Source of the DNA: Saccharomonospora sp. CUA-673
GTDB lineage: Bacteria > Actinomycetota > Actinomycetes > Mycobacteriales > Pseudonocardiaceae
Assembly (NCBI RefSeq): GCF_001942305.1
Contig: NZ_MKKE01000011.1
Coordinates: forward strand, 186,001-250,000
Direction of reading: 5' to 3'
Length of the DNA stretch: 64,000 nucleotides
A program made the position numbers and the translations under genes. Position 1 is the first letter of the stretch, and every line of letters starts with the position of its first letter. The notes under the pieces were generated by a model that saw nothing but the letters and a program-made list of their open reading frames with translations, ran no database searches and was not told where the DNA came from. Below are positions 8,390 to 17,048 of the stretch, in pieces.

Positions 8390-9052
8390 TCAGCGGCGCA
8401 GGGCCCGGCGGGATGCGTAGTTGCCGAGGAACTGCACGAGCTGCACCAGGATCACGATGATGATCACCGCGGTCCAGGTGACGACCGTGTCGAACTGGCG
8501 GTAGCCGTACTGCTGGGCGAACGTGCCCAGACCGCCTGCGCCGATCAGCCCGGCCTGTGCCGAGAAGTCGACGATGGCGACGAACGCGAAGGCATAGCCC
8601 AGGATCAGCGGTCCCAGCGCCTCGGGGATGAGGATGGTGCCGATGATCCGCAACCGGCTCGCGCCGGTGGCACGTGCGGCCTCGATGACCCCCGGGTCGA
8701 CCGTCACGAGGTTCTGCTCGACGATGCGGCTGATGCCGAACATCGCGGCCAGGGTCAACGCGAAGATGATCGCCGGGGTCCCGATGCCGGTGCCCACCAC
8801 GACGCGCGCCGCGGGCTGCACCGCCGCGATGAAGATGACGAACGGGATCGGCCGGAAGAAGTTCACCAGCAGGTTCAGCACGAAGAACACGGGCCGGTTC
8901 TCGTACAGGCCGCCGCGGCGCGTCACGTACAACGCCATGCCGAGCGCCAGGCCCAGTGCGCCGCCCAGCACGATCGTCACGCCGACGATGTAGAGCGTCT
9001 CTCCCACGGCCTGCCACAGCAGCGGCCACAGCTCGCCGAGTTGCGTGTCCAT
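8390..9052 (-). CDS. metI: Methionine ABC transporter permease
   Basis: Permease of a MetNIQ-type importer, 220 residues with five predicted membrane helices. It has the conserved N-terminal GETLYIVGVTIVLGGALGL and the cytoplasmic coupling loop VIEAARATGASRLRIIGTIL, which contacts the ATPase. Its ATG is read directly after the metN stop with a one-base overlap at 9052. It is the last gene of the metQ-metN-metI operon. Confidence 0.93.
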   Translation of the reverse strand: MDTQLGELWPLLWQAVGETLYIVGVTIVLGGALGLALGMALYVTRRGGLYENRPVFFVLNLLVNFFRPIPFVIFIAAVQPAARVVVGTGIGTPAIIFALTLAAMFGISRIVEQNLVTVDPGVIEAARATGASRLRIIGTILIPEALGPLILGYAFAFVAIVDFSAQAGLIGAGGLGTFAQQYGYRQFDTVVTWTAVIIIVILVQLVQFLGNYASRRALRR

Positions 9053-10080
9053 CAGCGCCCTCCGCTCGCGTCGGTCAACGCCGAGTGCGCCGCGATCGCG
9101 GCGTCGATGTCGGCGTCGCTGCCGCGCAGCGACAGCGTGAGGTTGCCGAACGTGCTGCCTGCGACCTCGTCGACGCCGCCGTGGACCACCTCGAACCGCA
9201 CGCCGCGCGCCGCGAGGTCCGCGAACACGTCGGCCTGACCGACCTGCGGATCACGCAACGCCAGCCGCGCGATGCGGCCGCCGTGTTCGGACCGCAACTG
9301 CGCCAGCTGCTCGTCGGTCGGCGCGCCGTGTACGGCCGACCGGACGAACCGTTGCGTCACCGGCTGCTGCGGCCGGGCGAACACGTCGAGCACGCGGCCG
9401 TGTTCGACGACGCGGCCGCTGTCCATGACCACCACCGAGTCGGCGATGGCCTTCACCACGGCCATCTCGTGGGTGATCACCACGATCGTCACGCCCAGTT
9501 CGGCGTTGATCCGCTGCAGCAGCGCCAGCATCTCGTCGGTGGTCTCGGGGTCGAGCGCGCTCGTCGACTCGTCGGCGAGCAGGACCTTCGGCGACGTGGC
9601 CAGCGCCCGCGCGATCCCGACCCGCTGCTTCTGCCCACCGGACAGTGCGGACGGATACGCGTGCGCCTTGTCGGTGAGGCCGACGAAGTGCAGCAGTTCG
9701 GAGATCCGCCGCTGATGCTCGGACTTCGGCACCTTGGCCACCTGCAACGGGTAGGCGATGTTGCCCCACACCGTGCGGGAGCGGAACAGGTTGAACTGCT
9801 GGAAGATCATCCCGATGTTCGTGCGCACCGCACGCAGCGCGCGATCACGTTGTCCGGTCAGCAGCGTGCCGTCCACCGTCACCGTGCCTGACGTCGGTTG
9901 TTCGAGCGCGTTGATCAGGCGCACCAATGTGGACTTGCCCGCACCGGAATAGCCGATGACACCGGTGATCTCGCCCTCGGCGATGTCGAGCGTGACATCG
10001 TCGAGGGCGAGCACGGGTCGTTCCTTCCTGGACGCCGCGGGGAATTCCTTGCGGACGTCGCGGAACTCGATCAGAGCCAT
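9052..10080 (-). CDS. metN: Methionine ABC transporter ATP-binding protein
   Basis: ATPase of the methionine importer, 342 residues. Visible motifs are Walker A GYSGAGKST, the Q-loop FQQFNLF, signature LSGGQKQRVGIARAL, Walker B KVLLADE and the switch His in VVITHEM. After about residue 265 comes a C-terminal NIL domain (VRFEVVHGGVDEVAGSTFGN), the regulatory domain through which methionine inhibits uptake in this family. It lies between metQ and metI with almost no spacing. Confidence 0.94.
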   Translation of the reverse strand: MALIEFRDVRKEFPAASRKERPVLALDDVTLDIAEGEITGVIGYSGAGKSTLVRLINALEQPTSGTVTVDGTLLTGQRDRALRAVRTNIGMIFQQFNLFRSRTVWGNIAYPLQVAKVPKSEHQRRISELLHFVGLTDKAHAYPSALSGGQKQRVGIARALATSPKVLLADESTSALDPETTDEMLALLQRINAELGVTIVVITHEMAVVKAIADSVVVMDSGRVVEHGRVLDVFARPQQPVTQRFVRSAVHGAPTDEQLAQLRSEHGGRIARLALRDPQVGQADVFADLAARGVRFEVVHGGVDEVAGSTFGNLTLSLRGSDADIDAAIAAHSALTDASGGR

Positions 10081-11028
10081 TTACCGCGCGGCCCTCGCAT
10101 CGGCCTCGGTGTCGTCGAGGGACTTCTGCAGCGTCTCGACGGGGGTCTGCTCGAACTGCGCGGTGCCGCCGTTGACCTCCTGCACGCCGTCCTTGACGGC
10201 CTGCGAGTTCTGGAAGATCTCCACGAGCTTGCGGTACGTCGGGTTGTCGCGGTCCTCGGCGCGGACGGCGAAGATGTTGACGTAGGGCAGGGCCTTCGGG
10301 TCGGCGGGGTCGTCCTTGGCGATGGCGTCCTCGAACCGCAGGCCGGCCTTCTCGACGAAGTCGTTGTTGATGATCGCCGCCGCCACGTCGGGCAGCGAGG
10401 TCGGCGTGAGGTCGGCCTTGATGGCGCGCACGTTGACCTTGGAGGCCGATTCGTCGATGTCGGCGATGGTGGAGAAGGCATCGCCGCCACCCTCGAGCGT
10501 GATCAGCCCGGCCGCCTGCAGCACGAGCAGACCGCGCGCCTGGTTCGAGTCGTCGTCGGGCACGACGACGGTGTCGCCCTCGGCGATGTCGTCGACCGAG
10601 TCGACCTTCGACGAGTACAGGCCGAGCGGGTAGGTGGCCGTCGCCCCGATCGGGGCGAGGTCGTCGCCGGAGGCGACGTTGTGCTCGGCGAGGTAGACGA
10701 GGTGCTGGAACTGGTTGATGTCGATCTCGCCCTCGGCCAGCGCGGGGTTCGGCTGGGCGTAGTCGGCGAAGTCGCGGATCTCGAGGTCGATGCCTTCCTT
10801 CGCGGCTTCCTCGACGTAGGTGTTCCAGAACGGGTCGCTGGCGCCGACGGTACCGAGCGTGACCGTGGTGCGGTCGGCGGCCGCGTCGTCGCTGCCCGTG
10901 ACGGAGTAGATGCCCACGACGGCCGCGATCACGACGACGGCCGCGATCGCGATGACGATCGGCGTCCGCCGCGATTTCGGCGGCTCGACCTGCGGGATCT
11001 GCTCGGGCTGGTCAGATTGGTCAGTCAT
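10081..11028 (-). CDS. metQ: MetQ-like substrate-binding protein, membrane-anchored
   Basis: NlpA/MetQ-family extracytoplasmic binding protein, 315 residues, delivering methionine or a related compound to MetNI. Family segments include GASDPFWNTYVEEAAKEGID, INQFQHLVYL, ATYPLGLYSSKV and the NNDF region. It lacks the usual lipobox cysteine: a charged head is followed by the uncleaved-looking helix IVIAIAAVVVIAAVVGIYSV (residues about 24-43) and no Cys. It therefore seems to be held by a helix and not a lipid. ATG at 11028 follows CGAGGAGACCCC. First gene of the operon. Confidence 0.9.
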   Translation of the reverse strand: MTDQSDQPEQIPQVEPPKSRRTPIVIAIAAVVVIAAVVGIYSVTGSDDAAADRTTVTLGTVGASDPFWNTYVEEAAKEGIDLEIRDFADYAQPNPALAEGEIDINQFQHLVYLAEHNVASGDDLAPIGATATYPLGLYSSKVDSVDDIAEGDTVVVPDDDSNQARGLLVLQAAGLITLEGGGDAFSTIADIDESASKVNVRAIKADLTPTSLPDVAAAIINNDFVEKAGLRFEDAIAKDDPADPKALPYVNIFAVRAEDRDNPTYRKLVEIFQNSQAVKDGVQEVNGGTAQFEQTPVETLQKSLDDTEADARAAR

Positions 11029-11088
11029 AGGGGTCTCCTCGCTGCACGCAAAACTGCCATCAATCTAGGTCACTCTGCGTGGCAGCGG

Positions 11089-11107
11089 GAAACCGTTTCA
11101 CACTATA
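11089..11107 (-). promoter_or_regulatory. Promoter -10 plus palindrome upstream of metQ
   Basis: On the minus strand TATAGT (-10) is followed by GTG and then GAAAC-G-GTTTC. This resembles the -10/inverted-repeat layout at 6943 and 11842, with a shorter spacer. The metQ start lies about 60 nt downstream. Confidence 0.42.
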
Positions 11108-11149
11108 GGATTGATGTGGTCCAGGGCACTGTGCGGCCCTGTCTCGGGG

Positions 11150-11725
11150 TCAGGCGACCTGGACGGTCACGTCGGTCGGGTTGGTCAGCGCGTCGAACAC
11201 GGCCGAGCGCTTCTGCGACTGGGCGACGAGCGCCTCGATGTCCTCGGTGGAGGCGTCCGCGTCGATCCGGAACGTCACCGCGATGCCGTTGTAGCCGTTC
11301 CGCACGTCGCTGTCGGCGCCGAGGATGCCGCGGATGTCATGGGCGCCCTCGAGGGTGGCCTCCACCGAACGCAGCTGGATGCCGCGGTTCTGAGCCACCG
11401 ACGCGACGCCCGCGGTCAGGCAGCTGCCCAGGCCGACGAGCAGGTACTCGATCGGGGTGATGCCGTTGTCCTCCGCCGCGAAGACCTCGGGGTGATCGGC
11501 GGTGAACGTCGACTCGCTCTTGTGGGACTGCTCGGCGCCGAGGCCCGCGAAGTCCTTGACCGTGGACGTCGTGTGCACGCCGTTCTTCCAGCGGGTCGTC
11601 GAGCGCCAGGTGAACTGCGCCGCCTCCGGGACGCCCTTGAGGGTTTCGCGCGCCTCGAGCAGCGCCGGCACGTTGACGCCGTTGTCCACACTGTCGGTGT
11701 TGCTGGGGCTCTGCGTGGTGGTCAT
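11150..11725 (-). CDS. OsmC/Ohr family protein
   Basis: Redox-enzyme family protein of 191 residues. OsmC/Ohr proteins reduce organic or fatty-acid hydroperoxides with a reactive cysteine pair. Here GIQLRSVE and the GLGSCLTAGVASVAQ helix carry one candidate catalytic Cys, but a second Cys is not evident where Ohr has it, so this is the broader OsmC group and not classical Ohr. ATG at 11725 was chosen because it starts the conserved part. It stands alone on the minus strand between metQ and the divergent cysteine dioxygenase gene. Confidence 0.87.
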   Translation of the reverse strand: MTTTQSPSNTDSVDNGVNVPALLEARETLKGVPEAAQFTWRSTTRWKNGVHTTSTVKDFAGLGAEQSHKSESTFTADHPEVFAAEDNGITPIEYLLVGLGSCLTAGVASVAQNRGIQLRSVEATLEGAHDIRGILGADSDVRNGYNGIAVTFRIDADASTEDIEALVAQSQKRSAVFDALTNPTDVTVQVA

Positions 11726-11797
11726 CCGAATCCGCCTCCGTCGGTGTCGTGAGTGTTGTGCGGCGACCGTAACTCGGCGCGCCGCATCGTGAGATGT

Positions 11798-11821
11798 CAT
11801 CTCATAGTGCGGCATGAGATG
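11798..11821. promoter_or_regulatory. Inverted repeat in osmC/cysteine dioxygenase divergent region
   Basis: CATCTCAT-AGTGCGGC-ATGAGATG is a perfect 8-bp inverted repeat with 8-nt spacer. It overlaps a second palindrome, GAGATG-T-CATCTC (11791-11803). It sits between the osmC start and the cysteine dioxygenase promoter and could serve both. Confidence 0.5.
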
Positions 11822-11841
11822 GCATGGGTCGATCGTACTTC

Positions 11842-11864
11842 CATAGTGTGGGAAGCAGTCCCGC
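11842..11864 (+). promoter_or_regulatory. Promoter -10 plus inverted-repeat operator (sulfur-island motif)
   Basis: CATAGT followed by GTGGGA-AGCAG-TCCCGC. The layout and most bases match the site at 6943. A related CATAGTGCGG occurs 38 bp upstream at 11803. Confidence 0.5.
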
Positions 11865-11931
11865 AGAATTGACGACGTGGCGGCGGGCTGCGACGGTCGG
11901 GCCGATCCGACCCCGTTCCCAGGAGGTTTCG

Positions 11932-12501
11932 ATGAGCAGTCCGGCATCCACGACCGCGGCCGGCTCCACAGTGGACGATTCCGGCGTCGAGGTGTATGCG
12001 CCGGTCGACGGTCCGGTCCTGCGCGGCCTGCTGTATCCGCGCCGGCGCCGATGGACCGCCTCGCAGCTGCGCGAACTGACCACTCGTGCCACCGACCTGC
12101 TGCGCGACGAGCTGACCGGCGCCGCGCGCTACGTGCCCGATCAGCGGTGGTGGGCGCGGCTGGCGTTGACCGACGGCGTCGAACTGTGGCTGCTGACCTG
12201 GCTGCCGGGCCAGCACACCGAACCGCACGACCACGGCGGTGCATCCGGCTCGTTCACGGTGCTGTCGGGCGAGCTGGGCGAGTCGTACCGGCTGCCGCCG
12301 GACCGGGTCCGCGAGGCCGACCGGACGGCGGGGGAGACGGTGGCGTTCGGTCCGTACTACGCGCACCAGGTGCACAACCGGTCGGCCGCGCCGGCCGCGA
12401 GCGTGCACGCCTACTCGCCGCCGCTGCTCGACACTCGCACCTACGCCAGCCTCGCCGACGTCCCGACCCCGGCCGGCCGCGACTCGGGAGTGCAGCGGTG
12501 A
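11932..12501 (+). CDS. Cysteine dioxygenase family protein
   Basis: Cupin of 189 residues expected to oxidise cysteine (or a related thiol) to its sulfinate with a ferrous centre. The metal site is visible as EPHDHGG, with two His two residues apart, and the later His in YYAHQVHN. The cupin signature SGSFTVLSGELGESY is present. ATG at 11932 follows AGGAGG with 5 nt spacing. The stop overlaps the rhodanese start, so cysteine oxidation and sulfane-sulfur transfer are co-expressed. Confidence 0.88.
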   Translation: MSSPASTTAAGSTVDDSGVEVYAPVDGPVLRGLLYPRRRRWTASQLRELTTRATDLLRDELTGAARYVPDQRWWARLALTDGVELWLLTWLPGQHTEPHDHGGASGSFTVLSGELGESYRLPPDRVREADRTAGETVAFGPYYAHQVHNRSAAPAASVHAYSPPLLDTRTYASLADVPTPAGRDSGVQR

Positions 12502-12904
12502 TGGGCTCGGGGATCGGGATCGACGGGTTCGTCGCGCAGGCCAGGGCCGAGCTCGACCGGGTGGAACCGGAGGAGGCGGCCGCGCGGCAACGTGACGGGG
12601 CGCTCGTCGTCGACATCCGCCCCGAACGCAATCGGGCGGCCGAGGGCGAGATCCCGGGCGCGTGCCCGTCGAACGGATCGTGCTGGAGTGGCGGCTCGAC
12701 CCGCGCGGCGCGCACCGGCTGCCGCAGATCGACGTCGACACGAGCGTCATCGTCGTCTGCAACGAGGGGTGGGCCTCCAGCCTGGCGGCCCGCGATCTGC
12801 AACGCGTCGGCCTGGCCGACGCGACCGACCTCGTCGGTGGGTTCCGCGGCTGGGCCGCGGCGGGCCTGCCGGTGTCGCGGGAGCTCTCGCCTGTCGTGTC
12901 GTGA
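12501..12904 (+). CDS. Rhodanese-like sulfurtransferase, one frameshift in sequence
   Basis: Single-domain rhodanese of about 134 residues that moves sulfane sulfur to an acceptor thiol. The first frame gives DGALVVDIRPERNRAAEGEI, then one base is missing near 12661 (GGCGCG-TGCCC, probably GCG CTG CCC). The second frame gives PVERIVLEWRLDP, the active-site loop VVCNEGWASSLAA with the catalytic Cys, and GGFRGWAAAGLPV. The ATG at 12501 overlaps the stop of the cysteine dioxygenase gene (TGATG). Co-location suggests handling of sulfur released from cysteine. Confidence 0.85.
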
Positions 12905-12943
12905 TCGCGGAACGACTTACCGACGATGTGAAAAGATGCCGCT

Positions 12944-13726
12944 GTGGCAGAACCGACCAGGACCCGTTCCGGTGCGCAGGCGATCGAGCGCGCGCTCGCG
13001 GTGTTGCACTGCGTCGAGACCGCGGACGATCCGGTCAGCGTCACGGAACTGGCGCAGCAGACAGGACTGACGGTCTCGACCGCGCACCGGTTGGCGCGTG
13101 CGCTGACCGACGGCGGGTTGTTGTCGCAGGAGGCGCGCAGCGAGCGCTACCAACTCGGGCCCGTGCTCGTCGTGCTGGGCCGCAAGGCCGAGCAGCGCCT
13201 CGGCTACGGCCAGGCCCTGCCCGCGTTGGAGGGACTCGCCGCGTCGACGGGCGAGTCGGTGAACCTCGGCATCCGCACCGGCAGCGAGGTGCAGGTCGTG
13301 CTCGACGTGCCGTCGAGTCAGCCGCTGCGGTTCGACCAGGCGTCGGGGACGCGGGTGCCGATCCACACCTCGGCGATGGGCAGATGCCTGCTGGCGTTCG
13401 GCGACGACGTCGACGCGCGGTTGACCGAGCTCGACGACCTGCCGCAGTTCACCGAGCGCACCATCACCGACCGCGAACGCTTGCGCGAGGAACTCGACAC
13501 CGTCGCCGCCCGCGGATGGGCGCTCAACGACGAGGAACGCAACCCGGGTGTGCGCGCCATCGCCGTCCCGGTGCGTGACCCGGACGGCCGCGCGCTGGCC
13601 GGGATCGCCCTGCAGGGACCGACCGTGCGCCTCACCGACGACCGCCTCGACGCGCTTGCCGCCGAGCTGCACCGGACCGCGGCCGACGTCGCCCCGATGC
13701 TCACCGGCCACCGCACCCCCCGCTGA
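12944..13726 (+). CDS. IclR-family transcriptional regulator
   Basis: DNA-binding regulator of 260 residues. The N-terminal winged helix reads SVTELAQQTGLTVSTAHRL (about residues 29-47). The C-terminal IclR effector domain follows (TSAMGRCLLAF, and GWALNDEERNPGVRAIAVPV). The GTG start at 12944 has no clear Shine-Dalgarno. It converges on eutC with only one base between stop codons, so it may or may not control eutBC; the effector is unknown. Confidence 0.9.
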   Translation: MAEPTRTRSGAQAIERALAVLHCVETADDPVSVTELAQQTGLTVSTAHRLARALTDGGLLSQEARSERYQLGPVLVVLGRKAEQRLGYGQALPALEGLAASTGESVNLGIRTGSEVQVVLDVPSSQPLRFDQASGTRVPIHTSAMGRCLLAFGDDVDARLTELDDLPQFTERTITDRERLREELDTVAARGWALNDEERNPGVRAIAVPVRDPDGRALAGIALQGPTVRLTDDRLDALAAELHRTAADVAPMLTGHRTPR

Positions 13727-13727
13727 G

Positions 13728-14459
13728 CTACTCCTCGAGGAGGCCGGTGGTGTCCTTGAGGCGGATGCCGGTGGCCTCGATGCGCCGGGCGCCGGTGATC
13801 AGCCGGGCGAGGGTGCGGGCCGCGGCGGCGTGGTCGAGGCCGTGGGGCGGGCGGATGTTGGACACGCAGTTGCGCGCCGAGTCCGCGACCCCGGGCGCGG
13901 GCGCCCACGTGAGGTAGGCGCCGAGGCTGTCGTGGGCCGACAGGCCGGGGCGTTCGCCGATCAGCACGAGCGCCAGCGTCGCCTGCTGTGCCGCGCCGAT
14001 GTGGTCGCCGATCGCGACCCTGGCCTGCGTCGCGATCACCGGCGGGCCGATCACGGCGTCGTCGCCCGCGGAGCGCAACTCGGGCAGCAACGCGGTGAGG
14101 ACCCCGGTCGCGTGCCGGGCGGTGGCCTCGGCCGACAGTCCGTCGGCGACGATCACCGCGAGGTCGGCGGCAGGCAGGTCGCGGGGTTCGGCGGCGGGTC
14201 GCCTGCCGAGGTCGGGACGGCTCAGGTACGTCGCACGGTCCGGGGCCGCCGACGGCACGTGCACCGGTTCGCCGAGGCCGAGTCCGCGCAGGTCGCCCGC
14301 GAGCGCGTCGACGTCGAGGGCGCCGTGCACGGCGTCGCGGGCCAGGGCGAGGGCCTCGGCGGATTCGAGGACGTGCCGGGTCGCGGCGGCGTCGCCGACG
14401 CGGTCCAGGCCGATGCGGGCGGGGGTGCGTCCGCGCAGCGGGTCCCAGAACGTGCTCAT
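13728..14459 (-). CDS. eutC: Ethanolamine ammonia-lyase small subunit
   Basis: Small subunit (243 residues) of the adenosylcobalamin-dependent enzyme that splits ethanolamine to acetaldehyde and ammonia. Family segments include RIGLDRVGDAA near the start, LSRPDLGRR, IGERPGLSAHDSLGAYLTW and DSARNCVSNIRP. The ATG overlaps the eutB stop (ATGA), so the subunits are translated together. No carboxysome-like shell genes or EutG/EutD-type enzymes are nearby; the pair seems to work as a free cytosolic enzyme. Confidence 0.93.
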   Translation of the reverse strand: MSTFWDPLRGRTPARIGLDRVGDAAATRHVLESAEALALARDAVHGALDVDALAGDLRGLGLGEPVHVPSAAPDRATYLSRPDLGRRPAAEPRDLPAADLAVIVADGLSAEATARHATGVLTALLPELRSAGDDAVIGPPVIATQARVAIGDHIGAAQQATLALVLIGERPGLSAHDSLGAYLTWAPAPGVADSARNCVSNIRPPHGLDHAAAARTLARLITGARRIEATGIRLKDTTGLLEE

Positions 14460-15867
14460 GCGCCCGCCTCCGTCAGTGCGCGCAGGGGCGATTCGGCCGG
14501 GTCGACGGCGCGCATCCGCCCGTCGCCGTCGAGCATCCCCAGTTTGTCCAGCCACGCCTCGAACTCCGGGGTCGGCCGGGTGCCGGTGACCCGCCGGGTG
14601 GTCAGCACGTCGTGGAACGACGCCGACTGGTAGCCGAGCATGACGTCGTCGGCGCCGGGCACGGTGATCACGAACGTGCAGCCCGCGGACGTGAGCAGCA
14701 GCAGGAGCGTGTCCATGTCGTCCTGGTCGGCCTCGGCGTGCGTGGTGTAGCAGACGTCGACGCCCATCGGCACGCCGAGCAGTTTGCCGCAGAAGTGGTC
14801 CTCGAGGCCGGCGCGGATGATCTGTTTGCCGTCGTAGAGGTACTCGGGGCCGATGAATCCGACGACCGTGTTGACGATGAACGGGTCGAACGCGCGCGCC
14901 ACGCCGTAGGCGCGTGCTTCGAGGGTCTGCTGGTCGACGGGCCGTTCGCCGGTGCCGAGGTGGCCGTCGGACGAGAGCGCCGCGCCCTGGCCGGTCTCGA
15001 AGTACATGACGTTGTCGCCGACGGTGCCACGTCCGAGTGCGCGGGCGGCGTCGTTGGCCTCGGCGAGCATCGCGAGGGTCACGCCGAAACCGTCGTTGGC
15101 GCGCTGGGTGCCGGCGATGGACTGGAACGGCAGGTCGACCGGCGCGCCGCGCTCCATCAGGTCGATGGTGGTCGTGACGTGGGTGAGCACGCTCGACTGG
15201 ACGGGGATGTCGTAGCGGGTGCGGATGTCGTCGAGCAGGTGCAGCAGGTCGGACACCGTGCGCGGGTTGTCCGACGCGGGGTTGACGCCGATCACCGCGT
15301 CGCCCGCGCCGAGCAGCAGGCCGTCGAGCACGGCGCGGCGACGCCGGCAGGGTCGTCGGCGGGGTGGTTGGGCTGCAGCCGGGTGGCGAGCCGGCCGGGC
15401 AGGCCGAGCGTCGTGCGGAACGCGGTGGTCACGGACGTGGCCGCGGCGACCGATACGAGGTCCTGGTTGCGCATCAGCTTCGACACCGCGGCCGCCATCT
15501 CGGGGGTGATGCCGGGCGCGACCGCGGCGAGCCGGGTCGCCGCGTCACCGCGGGTGGCGGTGTCGAGCAGCCACTCGCGCAGCTGTCCGACGGTCTGGTG
15601 CCGCAGGGGCGCGAAGGCCTCGTCGTCGTGGGACTCCCAGATCAGCCGGGTGACGTCGTCGGTCTCCGGCGGAACGACCGGTTCGTCGAGGAACGTCGTC
15701 AGGGGGACGTCGGCCAGCGCCCATTGGGCGGCGACGCGTTCGGCGTCGGACTCGGCGGCGCAGCCGGCCAGCCGGTCGCCCGAGCGGTCCGGGGTGGCCT
15801 TGGCCAGCAGGTCGACCAGTCCGTCGAAGGCGTAGGTGCGATCGCGGAGCGAGTGCGAGTACCGCAT
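14456..15867 (-). CDS. eutB: Ethanolamine ammonia-lyase large subunit, one frameshift in sequence
   Basis: Catalytic large subunit, about 470 residues after restoring one base near 15330. The upstream frame starts MRYSHSLRDRTYAFDGL and contains ATRGDAATRLAAVAPGITPE and NQDLV. The downstream frame continues LDGLLLGAGDAVIGVNPASD, VDLPFQSIAGTQRAN, TGQGAALSSDGH and the conserved Cys region MGVDVCYTTHAEADQ. These are typical of the EutB TIM barrel. It is the first gene of a two-gene operon and diverges from the desaturase at 16023. Confidence 0.92.
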
Positions 15868-16022
15868 GTGCCGAGGGTAGACGCCATCGGGGACCGCGGG
15901 CCCGTGGGAACGAGTCGGTGGTGTTACACGGGTGCGCGCGAACGGGGGTGGGGCTGGTACCACCCTGACGTCGGGGGTCTGCGGGATGTCCAGGTCGGCG
16001 CGGGGACGGGACCGTTCGAGGT

Positions 16023-17048
16023 ATGACCTCCAGCACGGCAGAAACCTCCGACGTGCGGCGCGGCAGCGACTTCGCCGTGCTGTCGAAACGCATCGCCGCC
16101 GCGGGCCTGTTCGCCCGGCGGCCCGGCTACTACACGGTCCGTGTCGGCATCCTCGCCGCCCTCTACGGCGGTGGGCTCGCCGCGTTCGTCGCGCTCGGTG
16201 ACACGTGGTGGCAGTTGCTGCTGGCCGCGTTCTTCGCGGTGGTGTTCGCGCAGGTGGCGCTGGTCGCGCACGACGTGGCGCATCGGCAGGTGTTCCGCAC
16301 GCGCCGGGCCAGTACGGCCGTCGGGCTGGTCGTGGGCAACCTCGCGATCGGGCTGAGCTACGGCTGGTGGATGGACAAGCACACGCGGCATCACGCGCAT
16401 CCGAATCACGAGGAGCGCGATCCGGACGTGGCTCCCGACATCCTGGTGTGGTCGCGCGAGCAGGCGGAGGAGGCCACGGGTGTGCCGCGCGCGATCGGCC
16501 GGTGGCAGGCGTTGTTGTTCTTCCCGCTGTTGACGTTGGAGGGCTTCAACCTGCATGTCGCGAGCGTGCGTGCGTTGGCGAACCGCCGGTTGAAGCACCG
16601 CGTGCTCGAGGCGACGTTGCTGGCCGTGCACGTCGCCGCCTACCTCGGTGCCCTGTTGCTGGTGCTCTCGCCGCTCAAGGCCCTGGTGTTCCTCCTTGTG
16701 CACCAAGCATTGTGGGGTGTCTACATGGGATCGGCGTTCGCTCCCGGGCACAAGGGGATGCCGACGCTGAAGGAGGGCGAGTCGTTGGACTTCCTGCGGC
16801 GCCAGGTGTTGACGACGCGCAACGTGCGCGGCGGGATCGTCGTGGACAACGTGATGGGCGGGCTCAACTACCAGATCGAGCACCATCTGTTCCCGAGTCT
16901 GCCGATGCCGCATCTGCGCCAGGCGCAGCCGATCGTGCGGGACTACTGCGCGGAGATCGGGGTGCCGTATCACGAGACCGGGTTGCTCGAGTCGTGGCGG
17001 GAGGCGCTCGGCCATCTGCATCGGGTGGGCGAACCGATCCGGGGTTGA
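16023..17048 (+). CDS. Fatty-acid / acyl-CoA desaturase
   Basis: Membrane-bound di-iron desaturase of 341 residues. The three histidine boxes are HDVAH, HTRHHAHPN and YQIEHHLFPS; the last is the QxxHH type of front-end or DesA3-like desaturases. Hydrophobic segments lie near residues 40-80 and 195-230. It probably inserts a double bond in membrane acyl chains, with electrons supplied by a reductase encoded elsewhere. ATG at 16023 follows GAGG. It converges on the metallo-hydrolase gene with abutting stop codons. Confidence 0.91.
   Translation: MTSSTAETSDVRRGSDFAVLSKRIAAAGLFARRPGYYTVRVGILAALYGGGLAAFVALGDTWWQLLLAAFFAVVFAQVALVAHDVAHRQVFRTRRASTAVGLVVGNLAIGLSYGWWMDKHTRHHAHPNHEERDPDVAPDILVWSREQAEEATGVPRAIGRWQALLFFPLLTLEGFNLHVASVRALANRRLKHRVLEATLLAVHVAAYLGALLLVLSPLKALVFLLVHQALWGVYMGSAFAPGHKGMPTLKEGESLDFLRRQVLTTRNVRGGIVVDNVMGGLNYQIEHHLFPSLPMPHLRQAQPIVRDYCAEIGVPYHETGLLESWREALGHLHRVGEPIRG

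Noticed and set aside
14456..15867. eutB as a pseudogene
   Set aside because: One base restores an uninterrupted, fully conserved protein and the same kind of loss hits essential genes here.
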